64,000 nucleotides of DNA from positions 73,434 through 137,433 of the forward strand of contig VJWN01000023.1 in NCBI GenBank assembly GCA_007644065.1. The letters run 5' to 3'. The notes under the pieces were generated by a model. The model did not search any database and was not told the DNA's origin. It was given only the letters and a program-made list of their open reading frames with translations. The stretch is from Margaritispora aquatica. Lineage: Eukaryota; Ascomycota; Leotiomycetes; Helotiales; Discinellaceae. Of the stretch, positions 23,579 through 34,678 are shown in pieces (positions within the stretch are counted from its first letter, which is position 1; every line of letters begins with the position of its first letter). Both the position numbers and the translations under genes were made by a program.

Positions 23579-24138
23579 TTGATGTAAGCTTGTCAGAGAA
23601 TTAATGAACGAGTCCAAGCTGAATGTTGCGAATTATGGGCTGATGTTAGATATTCAATAGTTTTCTTGACTTATGAAACGTCCAGACTGAGATCTCGGGG
23701 TCGCTAATGAAGATCGGTCCCGAGTCTGATGTTCTGAACCCCGACATGACTTGGATGAGCCAGGGGATTTTTCAGATGAAATCTTGAACAATACTAGCGA
23801 TGATTACCCGATCGAGTTGAAAGTGATAGGCGATGGGGAAATGTGGGGAAGAAATGGGTTTATCGTAGATTGCTATGAACTCATGTTAATGCGAGAATGA
23901 AGTTGTTTTGTTTTCTTTTATTCTTCTCGGGACCGCACATGTCAAGCTCCATGACGAGCCCTGCCATCTCCAATAAGTTGTGTTGCTAAGAGCTGGGCAT
24001 GTTACATGTCTTTGTAAGGTGAAATTTTTTGAGTATTGTATTGAGGTATAAAGTCCAAGGTAATCTCATCTGTTACTCATCTGCTGTCTTGGACTTGCTT
24101 GACTTGTTGCTCTTTTGCTAAGCACTACAAGTAGCATA
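23579..24138. other. Intergenic region
   Basis: This 560-bp gap between two genes on the same strand is the 3' region of the NLR gene and the promoter of the secreted propeller gene. Nothing else is recognised. Confidence 0.45.
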
Positions 24139-26140
24139 ATGTTCGCCAACTATCTTACTCTACTGAGTCTTCTCACCAGTCAAGCACTTGCAGCATGCCC
24201 TGATCCAAGATCTCGGGCTAGAGAAGGACATGTTGATATCCAACGAGACTTCCCGGAAGTGGCTGCATTTCACAGCCATTCAGCCCGTGGGATCCCAGCT
24301 GCCAACAAAAAGGGTGTGATGTTGATGAATCGTATTGGTCCTTCTACTTCTACTTTGTACTTAGCGAACACTGATGGCACAAACGAGCGAAAGCTGTTCA
24401 ACAGTTCAACATTCGACTACCACGCATCATTCTCTCCTGATGGGAAGTATATCACTTTCACTACTGAGCGTAATGGAGATGGAAACTCGGATCTATATCG
24501 CTGCCGATCTGATGGATCCCACGTGGAGAAATTGTTAGCGACTTCGTCCTTTGAGGACTCGATGGTTCTGTCTCCAAATGGAAGTCAAGTGAGTGATGAG
24601 GTTTTACCATTTTTGACAATTCACCTGACGTATTTAGGCTGCATATGTTTCAACCGCCAATGGATACAAGGCGAACATTTGGCTTATGGACCTCAAGACT
24701 GGAGTCCGCCGCAACCTTACCAACACCGATGCAGTTAAGGGAGTATCGTGGAGCCCTGATGGCTATTTCAAACCAAGCTGGAGTCCCGACGGACAATGGA
24801 TTGCATTCGCGTCTGACCGAAACACCGCATGGACAGGTCATGGCAACGGCACCGGCTGGGAACACACTCAAGAGCTATCAATTTATGTTATTCGACCAGA
24901 TGGAACTGGATTTCGGCAACTGGCAACCAAGTCCGGCTATTGTCTTGGCTCGCCTACATGGTCACCCGATGGCAGCCGAGTTGCATACTACGAGCTAACT
25001 CGTGAAAATACCTGGGATGCTCATCGTCCAGAAGATCTTGCTACCACAGACTCTCAGATCGTCTCAGTTGACTTCGCTACTGGTCTTGACCGCGTCGAGG
25101 AGACTTCTAGCTCAGGTTTGAAGCTCAATCCGCAGTATTTGTCACAGACAGAGATCGGATACCTCACAAAAGGAGTTTCTGAAGGACTGAATTACACTTC
25201 AAATCGCACTGCTGTATCAGGAGAAGTTCGTACCCCATCTTGGTCACCTGATGGAAAAACTGTCGTCTATGAGAAAGTTGGATGGACAATTCGACCTATG
25301 GAGAAAACGCTTTACAGCTGGGATCAAGACTACGAGTATCGCTTCACAGATGTCTTCCCAGAGCTTTCACTGCAAGGTCGTTTAGCAATCACTCAGAAAC
25401 AACTTGGAAATTCTTCCATCGTGACTATGAGCCCTGATGGTGCGGATGTCAAGCTTGCATTTGATGTCTACAGCACAGGACAGCTTGATGCAGCATTGGT
25501 CGCTCAGGGTCTAGCCGGTGCTTTCCAGCCGGCCTGGTCTCCTGATGGAGAGTGGATTGCGTTTGGTCTCGGCTCGTGGTTTCAGGAGCGTGCTGTCTAC
25601 ACTGCATGGATCTACCGTGTCACGGCTAATGGATCAACCTACGAGCAGCTTACGGACGGATCAGTCAACTCTGGTTTCCCGAGTTATTCCCACGATGGGG
25701 GTTCGCTGGTATACCGAGTCTGGGGCGCTGAAAATGGTCTTCGCGTTATGAATCTCACAGACAAGAGCGTCCGCGTCCTCACCAACTCCTCGGACAATTT
25801 GCCTCATTTCTCGCCTAACGGAGAGAGCATCCTATTCACCCGTAAAATGAACGCCACGAACTTCGATGTATGCACCATGAATCCAGATGGAACAAACTTG
25901 CAAGTTCTCACCTCAAGCGGTGCGAATGATGCGCATGCTGTTTGGACAGCTGATGGCCGTATCATGTGGTCAAGTGGAATGTATGGCTTCCGTGCTGAGG
26001 CAGCGACATACGACTCGACTTTCCAACCTTATGGGCAGATCATGATCATGAATGCTGATGGATCAGAAAAGCGTATGCTAACTGATAGCATGTGGGAAGA
26101 TTCGATGCCACTTTATTTGCCAAACGATGTTTTGTATTGA
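24139..26140 (+). CDS. Secreted TolB/PD40-type beta-propeller protein
   Basis: Exons 24139-24588 and 24638-26140 give 650 aa. The first 19 residues form a signal peptide (MFANYLTLLSLLTSQALA, then ACPDP). The rest is a string of PD40 (WD40-like) blades with the signature SPDGxxIAF, for example ASFSPDGKYITFTTE, PSWSPDGQWIAFASD, PAWSPDGEWIAFGLG and PHFSPNGESILF. Many NxS/T sites fit secretion. No catalytic domain follows the propeller, unlike dipeptidyl peptidases or TolB-linked hydrolases, so it is probably a binding or scaffold protein at the cell surface or outside. ATG 24139 is the first in-frame Met and gives the signal peptide. Role unknown. Confidence 0.85.
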
Positions 26141-26353
26141 GCCGCTGATGTCTGCTCGCTTCGAGGCTTCAAGATATTGATAATGTGCGCTATAACGATT
26201 CTAATGTGCAGTTTTGAATTGAAGCAATGATAAATCCTTTGGGATTAACTCTACTCTCTACTTTACACATAAACTGAATTGAGAATCTAGGTCTTTGAGA
26301 AGTGAGGAACCAAAACGACTGATACTATTATCTATGATCTACTGTGTCTTCCT

Positions 26354-28733
26354 TCAACCATAAATATCGTTCTCCTTAATGCGCCCAGACGTATCTCCGT
26401 CCCGTCTCTTCTTAAATGTAATCTCTAACAAGCCATCTCGCTCACCGACATAGACCGTCTCTCTGAGTGTGCTGAGTTTCGATATCCCAGCTCCAGTATT
26501 CGCCAGTGCTGGACTACTCCTCGAGTTCACAGCCAATGCCAAGAGTTCTGTAATAGACTCCCAAGCCGAAGACGTCTCTTTCGTACAGCAGACTGTGTAT
26601 ACGACATAAAGGATTGCAATGATGCTATATATCATCAAAACAATAACAGAAAGGACTGTTGCTGTGGTAGGTCCATAACCGTAGCCACTAACAGTACTTT
26701 GCATTACGAACTTGGTCGAATTGTCGCCTGGTGCCGACACAAAGTCGAAAGCCTCACCAGCCTCTCCAAATACATGTCCTCCAGGTAAGATTAGATTCCA
26801 CCATTTATTGGTATCTATACCTATAAGTGAACCCTGAATGGAAGCAGTGTTACCTATCCTGGAGATACCCTCTGTGATCATAAGAGCTAGGATTGCTTCT
26901 ACCGCGCTCAGAGAATTGGGCACTTTTGCAATATTACCAGCTCTAGCAACGCTTCGGCTAAGGTAGTCGAAAATTGATGTACCATTGCCATTGATAGTGG
27001 GATTAAGGTGATCTGCCCAATTGGTGGTAATATTAATGCGCGGCCACACTAAGGCTCCCTTAGAGTTTTCGATGAATCTATTCGACGCATCAAAATCGTT
27101 GAAACTTCCAACGACAGTCAGAGGTCCACCCAAAAAGGTTGCAGCAGCAGTGGAATTGACCCAGCGAGCATCAATTGTACAAGCGAGAAAATGACCAGGA
27201 TCGGAGGTTGAGTTGCTGCCAACGATGGCAACAATTGCCCCAAGCGATGTGTTTCCAAAAGAAGATTCGGGAAGAGACATCCATGTCAGCCCCACCTGTG
27301 AGCCATTGCCAGTTACTGTGTCGAAATATGTTCTACTGTTGTAGGTTGAATTCTCGAGTTTGACAAGCGGATAAGCAGATTTCTGATCCATTCTAGCGAA
27401 ACTCAAAGAAGAATTGATCGAGCTCTGCGTGCATTTCACAAAGGAAAGCGGCTGCATAGCATCAATGGTGTTCGCAATGTCTTTGTAATAGCAAAAGCGT
27501 GTTACTCGACCATATACGCAAAGAGCTTGGTTGGCAACAAACCAGTATTTGGCAAGTATTCCAGTTATGTCGGCAATGAAGGCCATTGGAGTAGTGACTA
27601 CCGTAAGGTCTGGGTTATAAACAAACCCTCCTCTAAGTCGATTTGTGATCCGGCGCACTGAGATTCGACCTGATATGATTGTATTTTCTTGAATTGTGGG
27701 TGGGAAATGAGCAGCAGCGACCGCCGAGATTGAGGTCGGCCAGTGCTCGAGTATTTCTGTTGCCAAGAGATGATAATTTGGAGGAAAGCATATTCCATCG
27801 CTGGCCTGCCCATCGGCACAAGTCAGTTCTGAAGGTTCAACATCGTTTAACATCACTGGAAAGAGCTGTTGTTGCGTCGCATTGACGTAAAATGACGTTC
27901 CTCCTGCCGGCCATTCTCTGAATGTAGGTATCGATGCTGTTGCAGCTGACGGACCAATAGAGGCACCAAGAATGGTAAAGACGATAATAGTTAGGATCAA
28001 CAGAGGTTTTGACCCCTTCTTTCCGAATTGGCTTGAACAAGTCGCGATGAACTCCTTGGACCACAACAGAGATATACGACCGAATTCAAAACCCGAGGTT
28101 ACAGCCCCAAATGGGAGAATGTCATGCAGCAATTGCCACCTAATCAAAGCAAAAAGAACGCTCGATAGCGACGCCATCGCCATCAATTCGAGTAATTTGG
28201 CAACAAATTGAAGCGCCAAGAACTTCAAGTCGTCCTTTCCCCTCGGGCCAGAGAGCTCAGCTCCAATATAGAAGCCGCGTAAGTTGAACACAGTGAGAAG
28301 GATAGAAGCTGAGACCGGAAGTAAATGTAAAAGCGATGTGTAGCATGCTACTGGCAAGTCCTTAAGCACAGCAATTTTTCGCACTTCAGGGCCGTCGCTT
28401 CCTTTCAGCTTACGCGCATAAAAGGATAAGAAATCAAGACCCAGGAGTCGGCATAATCGGACGAGTCTCGACTTGTGCTTGATATCCTGCACACTCGACT
28501 TTGAACCACTATCTGTATCCACATGATTGCTATGGTCACTTGGGCTTGGCAACCGAAAGTTAGAAGATTGTTTTAAAGGAAGATTAAGGATATACTAACT
28601 TCTCATTCAGCGCTGCCTCTTTGACGCCAGTCATCAATGACTCCGCTTCGCCAAGTTCGATTGACGAGGCATCGACTTCCAGCTTGCTAGGTGGGGGTTG
28701 TGCTAGCACAATTGACGCTCTCTTCACGTCCAT
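26354..28733 (-). CDS. Large fungal membrane glycoprotein, function unknown
   Basis: Exons 28733-28600 and 28544-26354 join in phase for 774 aa. After about 110 polar residues come three membrane helices (CYTSLLHLLPVSASILLTV; LELMAMASLSSVLFALI; LLILTIIVFTILGASIG). Then follow about 450 residues rich in Asn-X-Ser/Thr sites and Cys, and a final helix (VLSVIVLMIYSIIAILYVVY) with a short basic cytosolic tail. The middle part should face outside or the lumen. The layout is that of a common but uncharacterised family in filamentous ascomycetes. The first exon was placed by hand: the frame upstream of 28544 has no Met, and donor GTTAGT with a CTAAC branch point joins it to ATG 28733. Confidence 0.75.
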
Positions 28734-29345
28734 GCCGACGATGTTTTATCCGTCAGAATAACACAGAATCTAATGCAAGAGCACGCAAAAGAGTAGGCAG
28801 AGATGTGTTTAAAGGTAATAAAGTAAATACATTAGAAATCCTACGTCTGTCAGATTTTGCGATTTTGTGCCTCGGCGCTTACTCAAACGCCAACAGGGGC
28901 TAAGCGAGGCATATTCTCTTTGTAGATGAAGTGACAAGGCAACAAAACTAGAGTTTAGAGACCTACCTTATTAACTAGGTAAGTGTAAGTGGCTACGAGA
29001 TTGGTTAAATAGCTGGTCACATGATAGACCTGCTTACTATATGAATTTCGTTTTCAACAGAGAAGTATTATCCTCAAGAAAATTCTTATCCAGAAGACTA
29101 CAGTATACACAATACCTAAGTAGGATTATTTCTTGCTCTCACAAGGGTGGGTGGCTATCTGTTGTCAAAGCAGGATCACCAAAAATACATGGCCAGCACA
29201 GCCATTAGACCCGCCGTGTATTACCCCTTTAAGCGAACTCCCAGAAGCCAATTTGGTTCTGTCGCCCACCAAAACCTATGACCCACCAGTGCTTACGACC
29301 CACTAACACATCTCATCTCCAAACCCTGTAACTTACCCCTCCACT
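28734..29345. other. Intergenic region
   Basis: This 612-bp gap is upstream of the membrane glycoprotein gene and at the 3' end of a small Cys-rich gene. It contains TACCTTATTAACTAGGTAAG near 28975 and no gene that I can support. Confidence 0.4.
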
Positions 29346-29612
29346 TTACATAACACCACAACATCCAATTCCCCTCTCTTGCGTGTTACCAACAGCTACA
29401 TCTCTCTTTGCCCTCCTTCCTCTCTGCTCTCCCATGTTCCCACTCGCCAAACAGCTCGCACAGAAACCCCTTTTCGCAATCTCCACGATATGGAAGAACT
29501 CGCATTCCTTTGTTGGTTTCCTTCTGCCTAGGATGTCGTGATGCAAGCATTTCTTTGGTGTTTGCGAGTACTTGTGGTCGCAGGCATAGATTACGTGGTT
29601 GACTGTGCACAT
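29346..29612 (-). CDS. Small Cys/His-rich protein A
   Basis: A single exon of 88 aa starting MCTVNHVIYACDHKY. Cys and His are spaced as in a metal-binding module: YxCxHK, C-x-HH, KECEFF, GFCASC. The start at 29612 is chosen because the block MCxxxxxxYxCxHK recurs at the N terminus of the protein coded at 34679-35302. The frame is open further upstream (to 29882), but that extension looks like non-coding sequence. I recall small ascomycete proteins of this kind without known function; a zinc-stabilised fold is inferred. The C terminus is basic and polar. Confidence 0.6.
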   Translation of the reverse strand: MCTVNHVIYACDHKYSQTPKKCLHHDILGRRKPTKECEFFHIVEIAKRGFCASCLASGNMGEQRGRRAKRDVAVGNTQERGIGCCGVM

Positions 29613-30261
29613 ATTTTTGCTTTGGGGCACAGAAGAGATGTGGGCGTGGCACCGATTGAGATGGCGGATGGATGGAATGCTAGAGAGAGTGTGCTTATGC
29701 TTAGATTGGAGAGTGGTGATGCTTGAGATGTGTACCACAGCTGAAGTTGTCAACACGTGAGTGGAAAGCCTTATTTGTGAAGTTGAACTAAGGAGGTTCT
29801 TAAATAATCCAACAGGCTTTGTTAATTGCGAGGGGAGCTGATCTAATTGTCTTCTCTTATGGAAGAGTCTAGATACAGACAAAGATAGCTAGATTTTTCT
29901 CTATTTGTCTTCCTGTTTCTGCAAAGAGGAGCATTATGCGACAAATAAATGTATCACGATTTCACGATATCACGATATTTTAGTTTAGTTATTGGGCTTC
30001 AGTAGTTTTTTTTTCTAGTTCAATTTTTTTTTAAATAGCGTCTATTAATCAGAGCGACAAACCGGCTTAACAACGGGAAAGTTCTCAAAAGCTTGGTAAA
30101 AAAAAAAAAGAGAAATATTTGCCCTCATGGCTAAGCGAGGATCTACTTCAAAGGTGCTGACATTATATGTGACAAGGCACTTACCTGCAACACAAGTCTT
30201 TCATCTGACTTCATATTGAATCTTCATACCTCTCTCCATCAAACATGCAACACGCTCAATC
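29613..30261. other. Intergenic region with a short tandem repeat
   Basis: This 649-bp gap contains three copies of the 8-mer (A/T)TCACGAT at 29953-29976 and several poly-T/poly-A runs (30005-30120). No gene is seen. Confidence 0.45.
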
Positions 30262-32013
30262 CTACCTCGCAAAACTTCGCCTTCGCCTTCGCCTTCGCCT
30301 TAGCCTCCGCATCCGCCACCGATGACCCTGCCTCTCGCGTTCATCCTCATCTTCCTCGGAATCCTCCATCACCACACGCAACGCCTCCACCTCCGCAGCA
30401 AGAGTATCATGCACGAGTTCCTGGAACTCGTAGATCGACATACAGTACGGTAGAGGCTGTGACGGAATGTCAGGAACCACGGGGTCAACATCTATGGCAT
30501 TCTCGGCATTCTCGTCATCCTCGTCATCTAAATCAGGTTCTGGCTCCGGCTCAAGCATGAGTTGCGCGCGGGCAGGGTGCACATTACTCTCAATCCAATC
30601 GAGACGGTAGAGCTCAAGACTTTGCTGATACTGCTCCCAATCGATGAGGTCAGCTAATCGAATACGCATGGCGCACCGGTACGTTCTCTTGATAATGTCG
30701 AGAGCGCCAGGTGGGAAAATAGATGCACCACTCTCGTGATCCCATCTGATGCGGAGTAAGTAGAGGATCTCCAGCACCGGATTGATGACTCTAGCCATTC
30801 GATCAACTCGCGCTTGGTGACCAAATCTTGCGGTGCTATCACGCAGCTCCATGAAGCCTTTCTCAACAGCCAAAAGACGTAGGATTTGTGGGTGGTAACG
30901 AGATAAACCGGAGAAAAGGCGACGCTCTTCCCGAGCCCAGGAGTCGCGTTGGTTGGCGAGATTTCTGCAAATGTTATCCGGGGCGTTTAAACGGATGAGA
31001 TGTGTGGAATACTCAGCTAGTGCAAGGCAAGTGTTGAGCATCCATGGCTCATCGTTAGCTTCCCAGAACTCAGCGAAGAACTCCTGGAAAGTTGGGAATG
31101 AATAACCAGGAGTGAATTCGTACCCCTCTCGTTCCGACTCGATAGCCCGTTGAAGATGGGAAAATTGCGTGAATTCTTCGCGGCCTAAAAGGTAGGTGCT
31201 GTAACTCTCGACATCAGCTTCAAGCATCGCTGCGGGAGGAAGTGTCTGTGTCATATCGTTTTGTAAGCGTGACCTATTGGCACACCACTCTGCAAATGAG
31301 ATAGTTAGACCGACATATGAGGCAATTGCAGCATCTACCCTATCATCTACTTCCATGACGTCTTCAAAGTCTAGAATTGAAGAGTCTAGAGAATGATTTG
31401 ACGAAACATCATTTATTCTAGACTCTAGATCTAATGTGTCAGTATTATCAATGATTGTGAGCCACTCACCTGCTGCCCCGTAGGTATGGTCCCATCGATT
31501 GAGCTCATTCAATTCTCGTCGATCATTTTGAGCAAGCCAGTTCCGAGCGACTAGGAAATCTCCCAACTCGCCTGCAGCTCGACTGTCAGTGAGATATTGA
31601 GCGTATAAGGAGATGGAACGGTTATACCTTTGGTACGTTGTGGCATTGGGATCGATGTAGGTTTCATCCTCTAGGAAGATAACTCGGTTGTTTTCCCATG
31701 CCCATGTTACCCACGCGCGGAAGGTTTGTATCCCATACGTCTCAGGGGTGAAATCAAAATTTTCAATATCAGAATCGCGAATTCGTATGATATGTTGCCG
31801 AAAAGATGCGAAGTGCTCCTCAGGGAAGCCCTCTTCTGAAAGGTAGATGGAATAGTCTAGTATATCATTTAGCAGGGCTGCTTCAGTGTTTTCTGACTCA
31901 CCTTCGTTATATACTTGACCATTTTGTGTCGTCCAAGCAGAAAATGTGAGAGGATATGAGACTTCATGTTGAGAAGAACTGTTCTGGGCGGTGTTTTGGC
32001 CTTGAGAAGACAT
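30262..32013 (-). CDS. Hypothetical acidic protein with internal duplication and Arg-rich tail
   Basis: One exon of 583 aa with no recognised domain. Two regions of about 120 residues look like copies of each other: YSIYLSEEGFP...FTPETYGIQTFRAW...YAQYLTD...AQNDRRELNELNRW, and YSTYLLGREEF...FTPGYSFPTFQEF...EYSTHLI...AREERRLFSGLSRY. Each copy is mostly helical and rich in Trp, Tyr and Glu. An acidic EPEPEPDLDDEDDE stretch precedes the last 60 residues, which end in a run of eight Arg coded by a CTTCGC repeat (30281-30304 on +). No signal peptide or membrane helix. A nuclear or nucleic-acid-associated role is only a guess from the tail. Confidence 0.65.
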   Translation of the reverse strand: MSSQGQNTAQNSSSQHEVSYPLTFSAWTTQNGQVYNEGESENTEAALLNDILDYSIYLSEEGFPEEHFASFRQHIIRIRDSDIENFDFTPETYGIQTFRAWVTWAWENNRVIFLEDETYIDPNATTYQRYNRSISLYAQYLTDSRAAGELGDFLVARNWLAQNDRRELNELNRWDHTYGAAGEWLTIIDNTDTLDLESRINDVSSNHSLDSSILDFEDVMEVDDRVDAAIASYVGLTISFAEWCANRSRLQNDMTQTLPPAAMLEADVESYSTYLLGREEFTQFSHLQRAIESEREGYEFTPGYSFPTFQEFFAEFWEANDEPWMLNTCLALAEYSTHLIRLNAPDNICRNLANQRDSWAREERRLFSGLSRYHPQILRLLAVEKGFMELRDSTARFGHQARVDRMARVINPVLEILYLLRIRWDHESGASIFPPGALDIIKRTYRCAMRIRLADLIDWEQYQQSLELYRLDWIESNVHPARAQLMLEPEPEPDLDDEDDENAENAIDVDPVVPDIPSQPLPYCMSIYEFQELVHDTLAAEVEALRVVMEDSEEDEDERERQGHRWRMRRLRRRRRRRRSFAR

Positions 32014-33188
32014 TTTGGAGTGTAGATTTGGTGTGATCTTAGTGAAATGGAGAAACTCAAGAGTGGAATTAACTTTAGAAAGACTCTATGCTGGTATGAG
32101 TCAGTCAATACGATCGTTTTAGTTTGAAAATTGCTTGGTGTATTTTGAATCTGATTTATAGGCAGAATCAGAGTTTGTTCTAGGTCTGTACCCGTTGTCA
32201 ATGCACAAGGAAACAGAAGTGACAATAGCATTGTAATGGATTAAAGAAATTTATTCATTTGAAGCGCTAGAGGATATTGGAACAACACATCCAATAAAGA
32301 AAGCTAAAATGAGCCGAGCATTGTTCTAAGTACAAAGAGACGGGAGGTCGAAACGCAACGAGATTCATGGGTTGAAAATACATCCCCCATTCTAAGCGAG
32401 GAAGGGATTGCAATGCACTTGAGAGGCCCTAAGACAGAACTCAAACTATCCGATATGATATTTACACGAGTCCCCGGACTCGAAAAAAGAACGAGAACAG
32501 GACTTGTTCTAACTATGGGATTCGTCCTTGCTAAATGGCATGTATAAGAAGAAAAGTTACAGTGGATGGTTCTCGTTTCGCAAATCATAGCCTGCCAGAT
32601 ATCTATTGACAGATCACTTTATGGATCTACTAAAATGTTGAGCACTGCCACTTGGTGTCTGAAAAGATTCTCTAGAACAGGTGTTCTTGACGCTTCTCGC
32701 AATGAGTGGATAGGACTTGCTTCAAGGAGACAAGCTGTACTCGCCTTAGCAAAATTAGAATCCAATCCAGCCATTAATCTAACATGAAAAGGCAGGTACG
32801 AATCGAAAGTAGTCTTTCATAATAAGACATCTTCTTTCATCCTTCATCATGGCTGCTGGACAACAACTCGACATCTCAATTTTGGATTGACCAGTTTTAT
32901 ACTTCGGATTCGCTGTACTGGATAACATGCAGTGGACTTCTGCATCAATTGGAAACCATCGGAATTTGAAAATCGTATTGACATATAGACACTCCACAAG
33001 ATGTGTTTCCTCACCGTCTGGAAATACCTCAAAGCCCCCAGCTGCGGCCATTTCAGTAAGTCCAGCCGAATCCAATAAAGACGTAAGTAGCAACTCATTG
33101 ACACCAATTAGGAATCTGGCGAGACGGCTGCGAGCGAGAAAACGACTACATATGCGATAGGAAGAAACGTGAAGTCAACTACCACGAG
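32014..33188. promoter_or_regulatory. Divergent intergenic region
   Basis: This 1.2-kb gap lies between two divergent hypothetical genes. The open frames at 32304-32588 (-) and 32927-33160 (+) lack coding character. No repeats stand out. Confidence 0.4.
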
Positions 33189-33992
33189 ATGAGCGGAGAC
33201 TGCGACCTCTGTCGCCGCGCCACGTACAACAAACTTGTTAATGAGCTGAAACAGGAGCGCGACGACATGGAGGAGGATATAGAAGCTTTCAAGAGGTTTC
33301 AGGCAAGCTTTGAGTCACGGCGCGACAGACCGTCACAGAAGGAAATCGAATGCTTTGAAAACGCTCGCATGGGAGCACTGGATATAAGAATGGAACTGGA
33401 TGATCAAGTTGATCTTCTTTTCTTTCTGGCGGTAGAGCTAAATCACATGGAGGCTATGGAAGTTTTGAAATTTCACCAGCAGTTGGAAGTGAGTCGGGAG
33501 CGGAGTTCGCATTGGGCCGATGTGTCTGCGTCTCTTGAGATCTTCGAGATCACAGATTTCCCTGCCCCAGTCTTCAAGGGCCATCCGCTTGAGTCTATTC
33601 TCGAGATTTCTGGGCGGGGTATCACCGTCCAGGAGAATAAACGGAATGGAAAGCAAAATGCAAGTGATACTAACGGCGGTGGAGATGAGAGGACTCTGGT
33701 AGAAGGCTTGGGCATTGAAGCGACTCTTGGAAGGGAACTGATGGTTAAGATACAGAAATTAGACGAATATCAAACTGATAGCGGTAAGAATGACGAAGTG
33801 GATGCTGAAAAGTTGACGGCACAAAACAACTCAGCAATGGAGACACTGAAAAGTTACGAGGTGCGAGAGGCTTGCGGAAATATCTTGAAAGTCATAGCAG
33901 ATGAGAAAAAAGCGCAAGCAAAGAAGTTTGGGGTTAACCAAGAGCGAGTTATAGAGCCGTTTATGAAGGCTATGACGTTGCGGCGAAAATGA
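33189..33992 (+). CDS. Hypothetical coiled-coil protein
   Basis: A single-exon frame of 267 aa with a true ATG. Residues 1-60 hold CDLC and a heptad-like charged helix (LVNELKQERDDMEEDIEAF). Two more amphipathic stretches occur at about 70-110 and 185-260, separated by a polar linker with NASDTNGGGDE. No signal peptide, membrane helix or known domain. Codon use looks coding, but there is no family support, so the call rests on length and composition. It follows a divergent hypothetical gene and may be lineage-specific. Confidence 0.5.
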   Translation: MSGDCDLCRRATYNKLVNELKQERDDMEEDIEAFKRFQASFESRRDRPSQKEIECFENARMGALDIRMELDDQVDLLFFLAVELNHMEAMEVLKFHQQLEVSRERSSHWADVSASLEIFEITDFPAPVFKGHPLESILEISGRGITVQENKRNGKQNASDTNGGGDERTLVEGLGIEATLGRELMVKIQKLDEYQTDSGKNDEVDAEKLTAQNNSAMETLKSYEVREACGNILKVIADEKKAQAKKFGVNQERVIEPFMKAMTLRRK

Positions 33993-34678
33993 TCAGTTTG
34001 ATTGAAGAGGAAGATGAAGAGAGACAGAGGTGTGGGGTATTGACTACAGTTAAGTCAACAGTGACGCGAAGTTGGTATGGGCAGCTGAGATATATCGTTA
34101 ATACTTACAAAAGTCAATAACATTAATCGTGCCGTACCTGTGAATGTGTAGTATCTCTCGGAATTTCCGAAAATCCGAGTTCTTCCAATTCTCATTCATC
34201 GTGCCGTCCATTTTAAATTCAATTGTCTTTAACAAAGGTGGATCATTTATCTTTCATGAATTTGATAATACTTCAACTTCGACTCAGCTTTGATTCCGGT
34301 TACGACTTCAATTTCAACCTCGACTCGAACTCCGAAGCCAACTTTAAAGCCTCTTTCGCCAGTCTGTCAACAAGACGCGCACCAAAAAAAAAGCCGACGT
34401 AGAAATTCCACAGATAGCAGAACTGCGGACTAAGCTACAGATCGAGGATCCAATCGATTCGAGATTCCTTGCCTGCGAGCGAGCAGAAAAGCAGATCAAG
34501 CTATTAGTTCAATTTCAACTGGTTGAAGCAGAAACAAAACAGAATTGCAGCACATATTGAAGGAAAGAAATAAAGACGAGGAGAAAAGAAATAAGAAACC
34601 AATAATACTAGGATACAAGGATCGATTTACGCGTAGACCTGCGTGTTGTGGTTGCGGGTTTGAGGAAAGGCAGTCGAG
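33993..34678. other. Intergenic region with pyrimidine-rich imperfect repeats
   Basis: A 686-bp gap. Around 34275-34340 the plus strand repeats TTCAAC/TCGACT-like hexamers imperfectly. I see no supported gene; a short 48-codon ATG frame there has no family resemblance. Confidence 0.4.

Noticed and set aside
29613..29882. 90-residue N-terminal extension of small protein A
   Set aside because: The signature MCxxxxxxYxCxHK begins at 29612 as in protein B; the extension lacks coding character.
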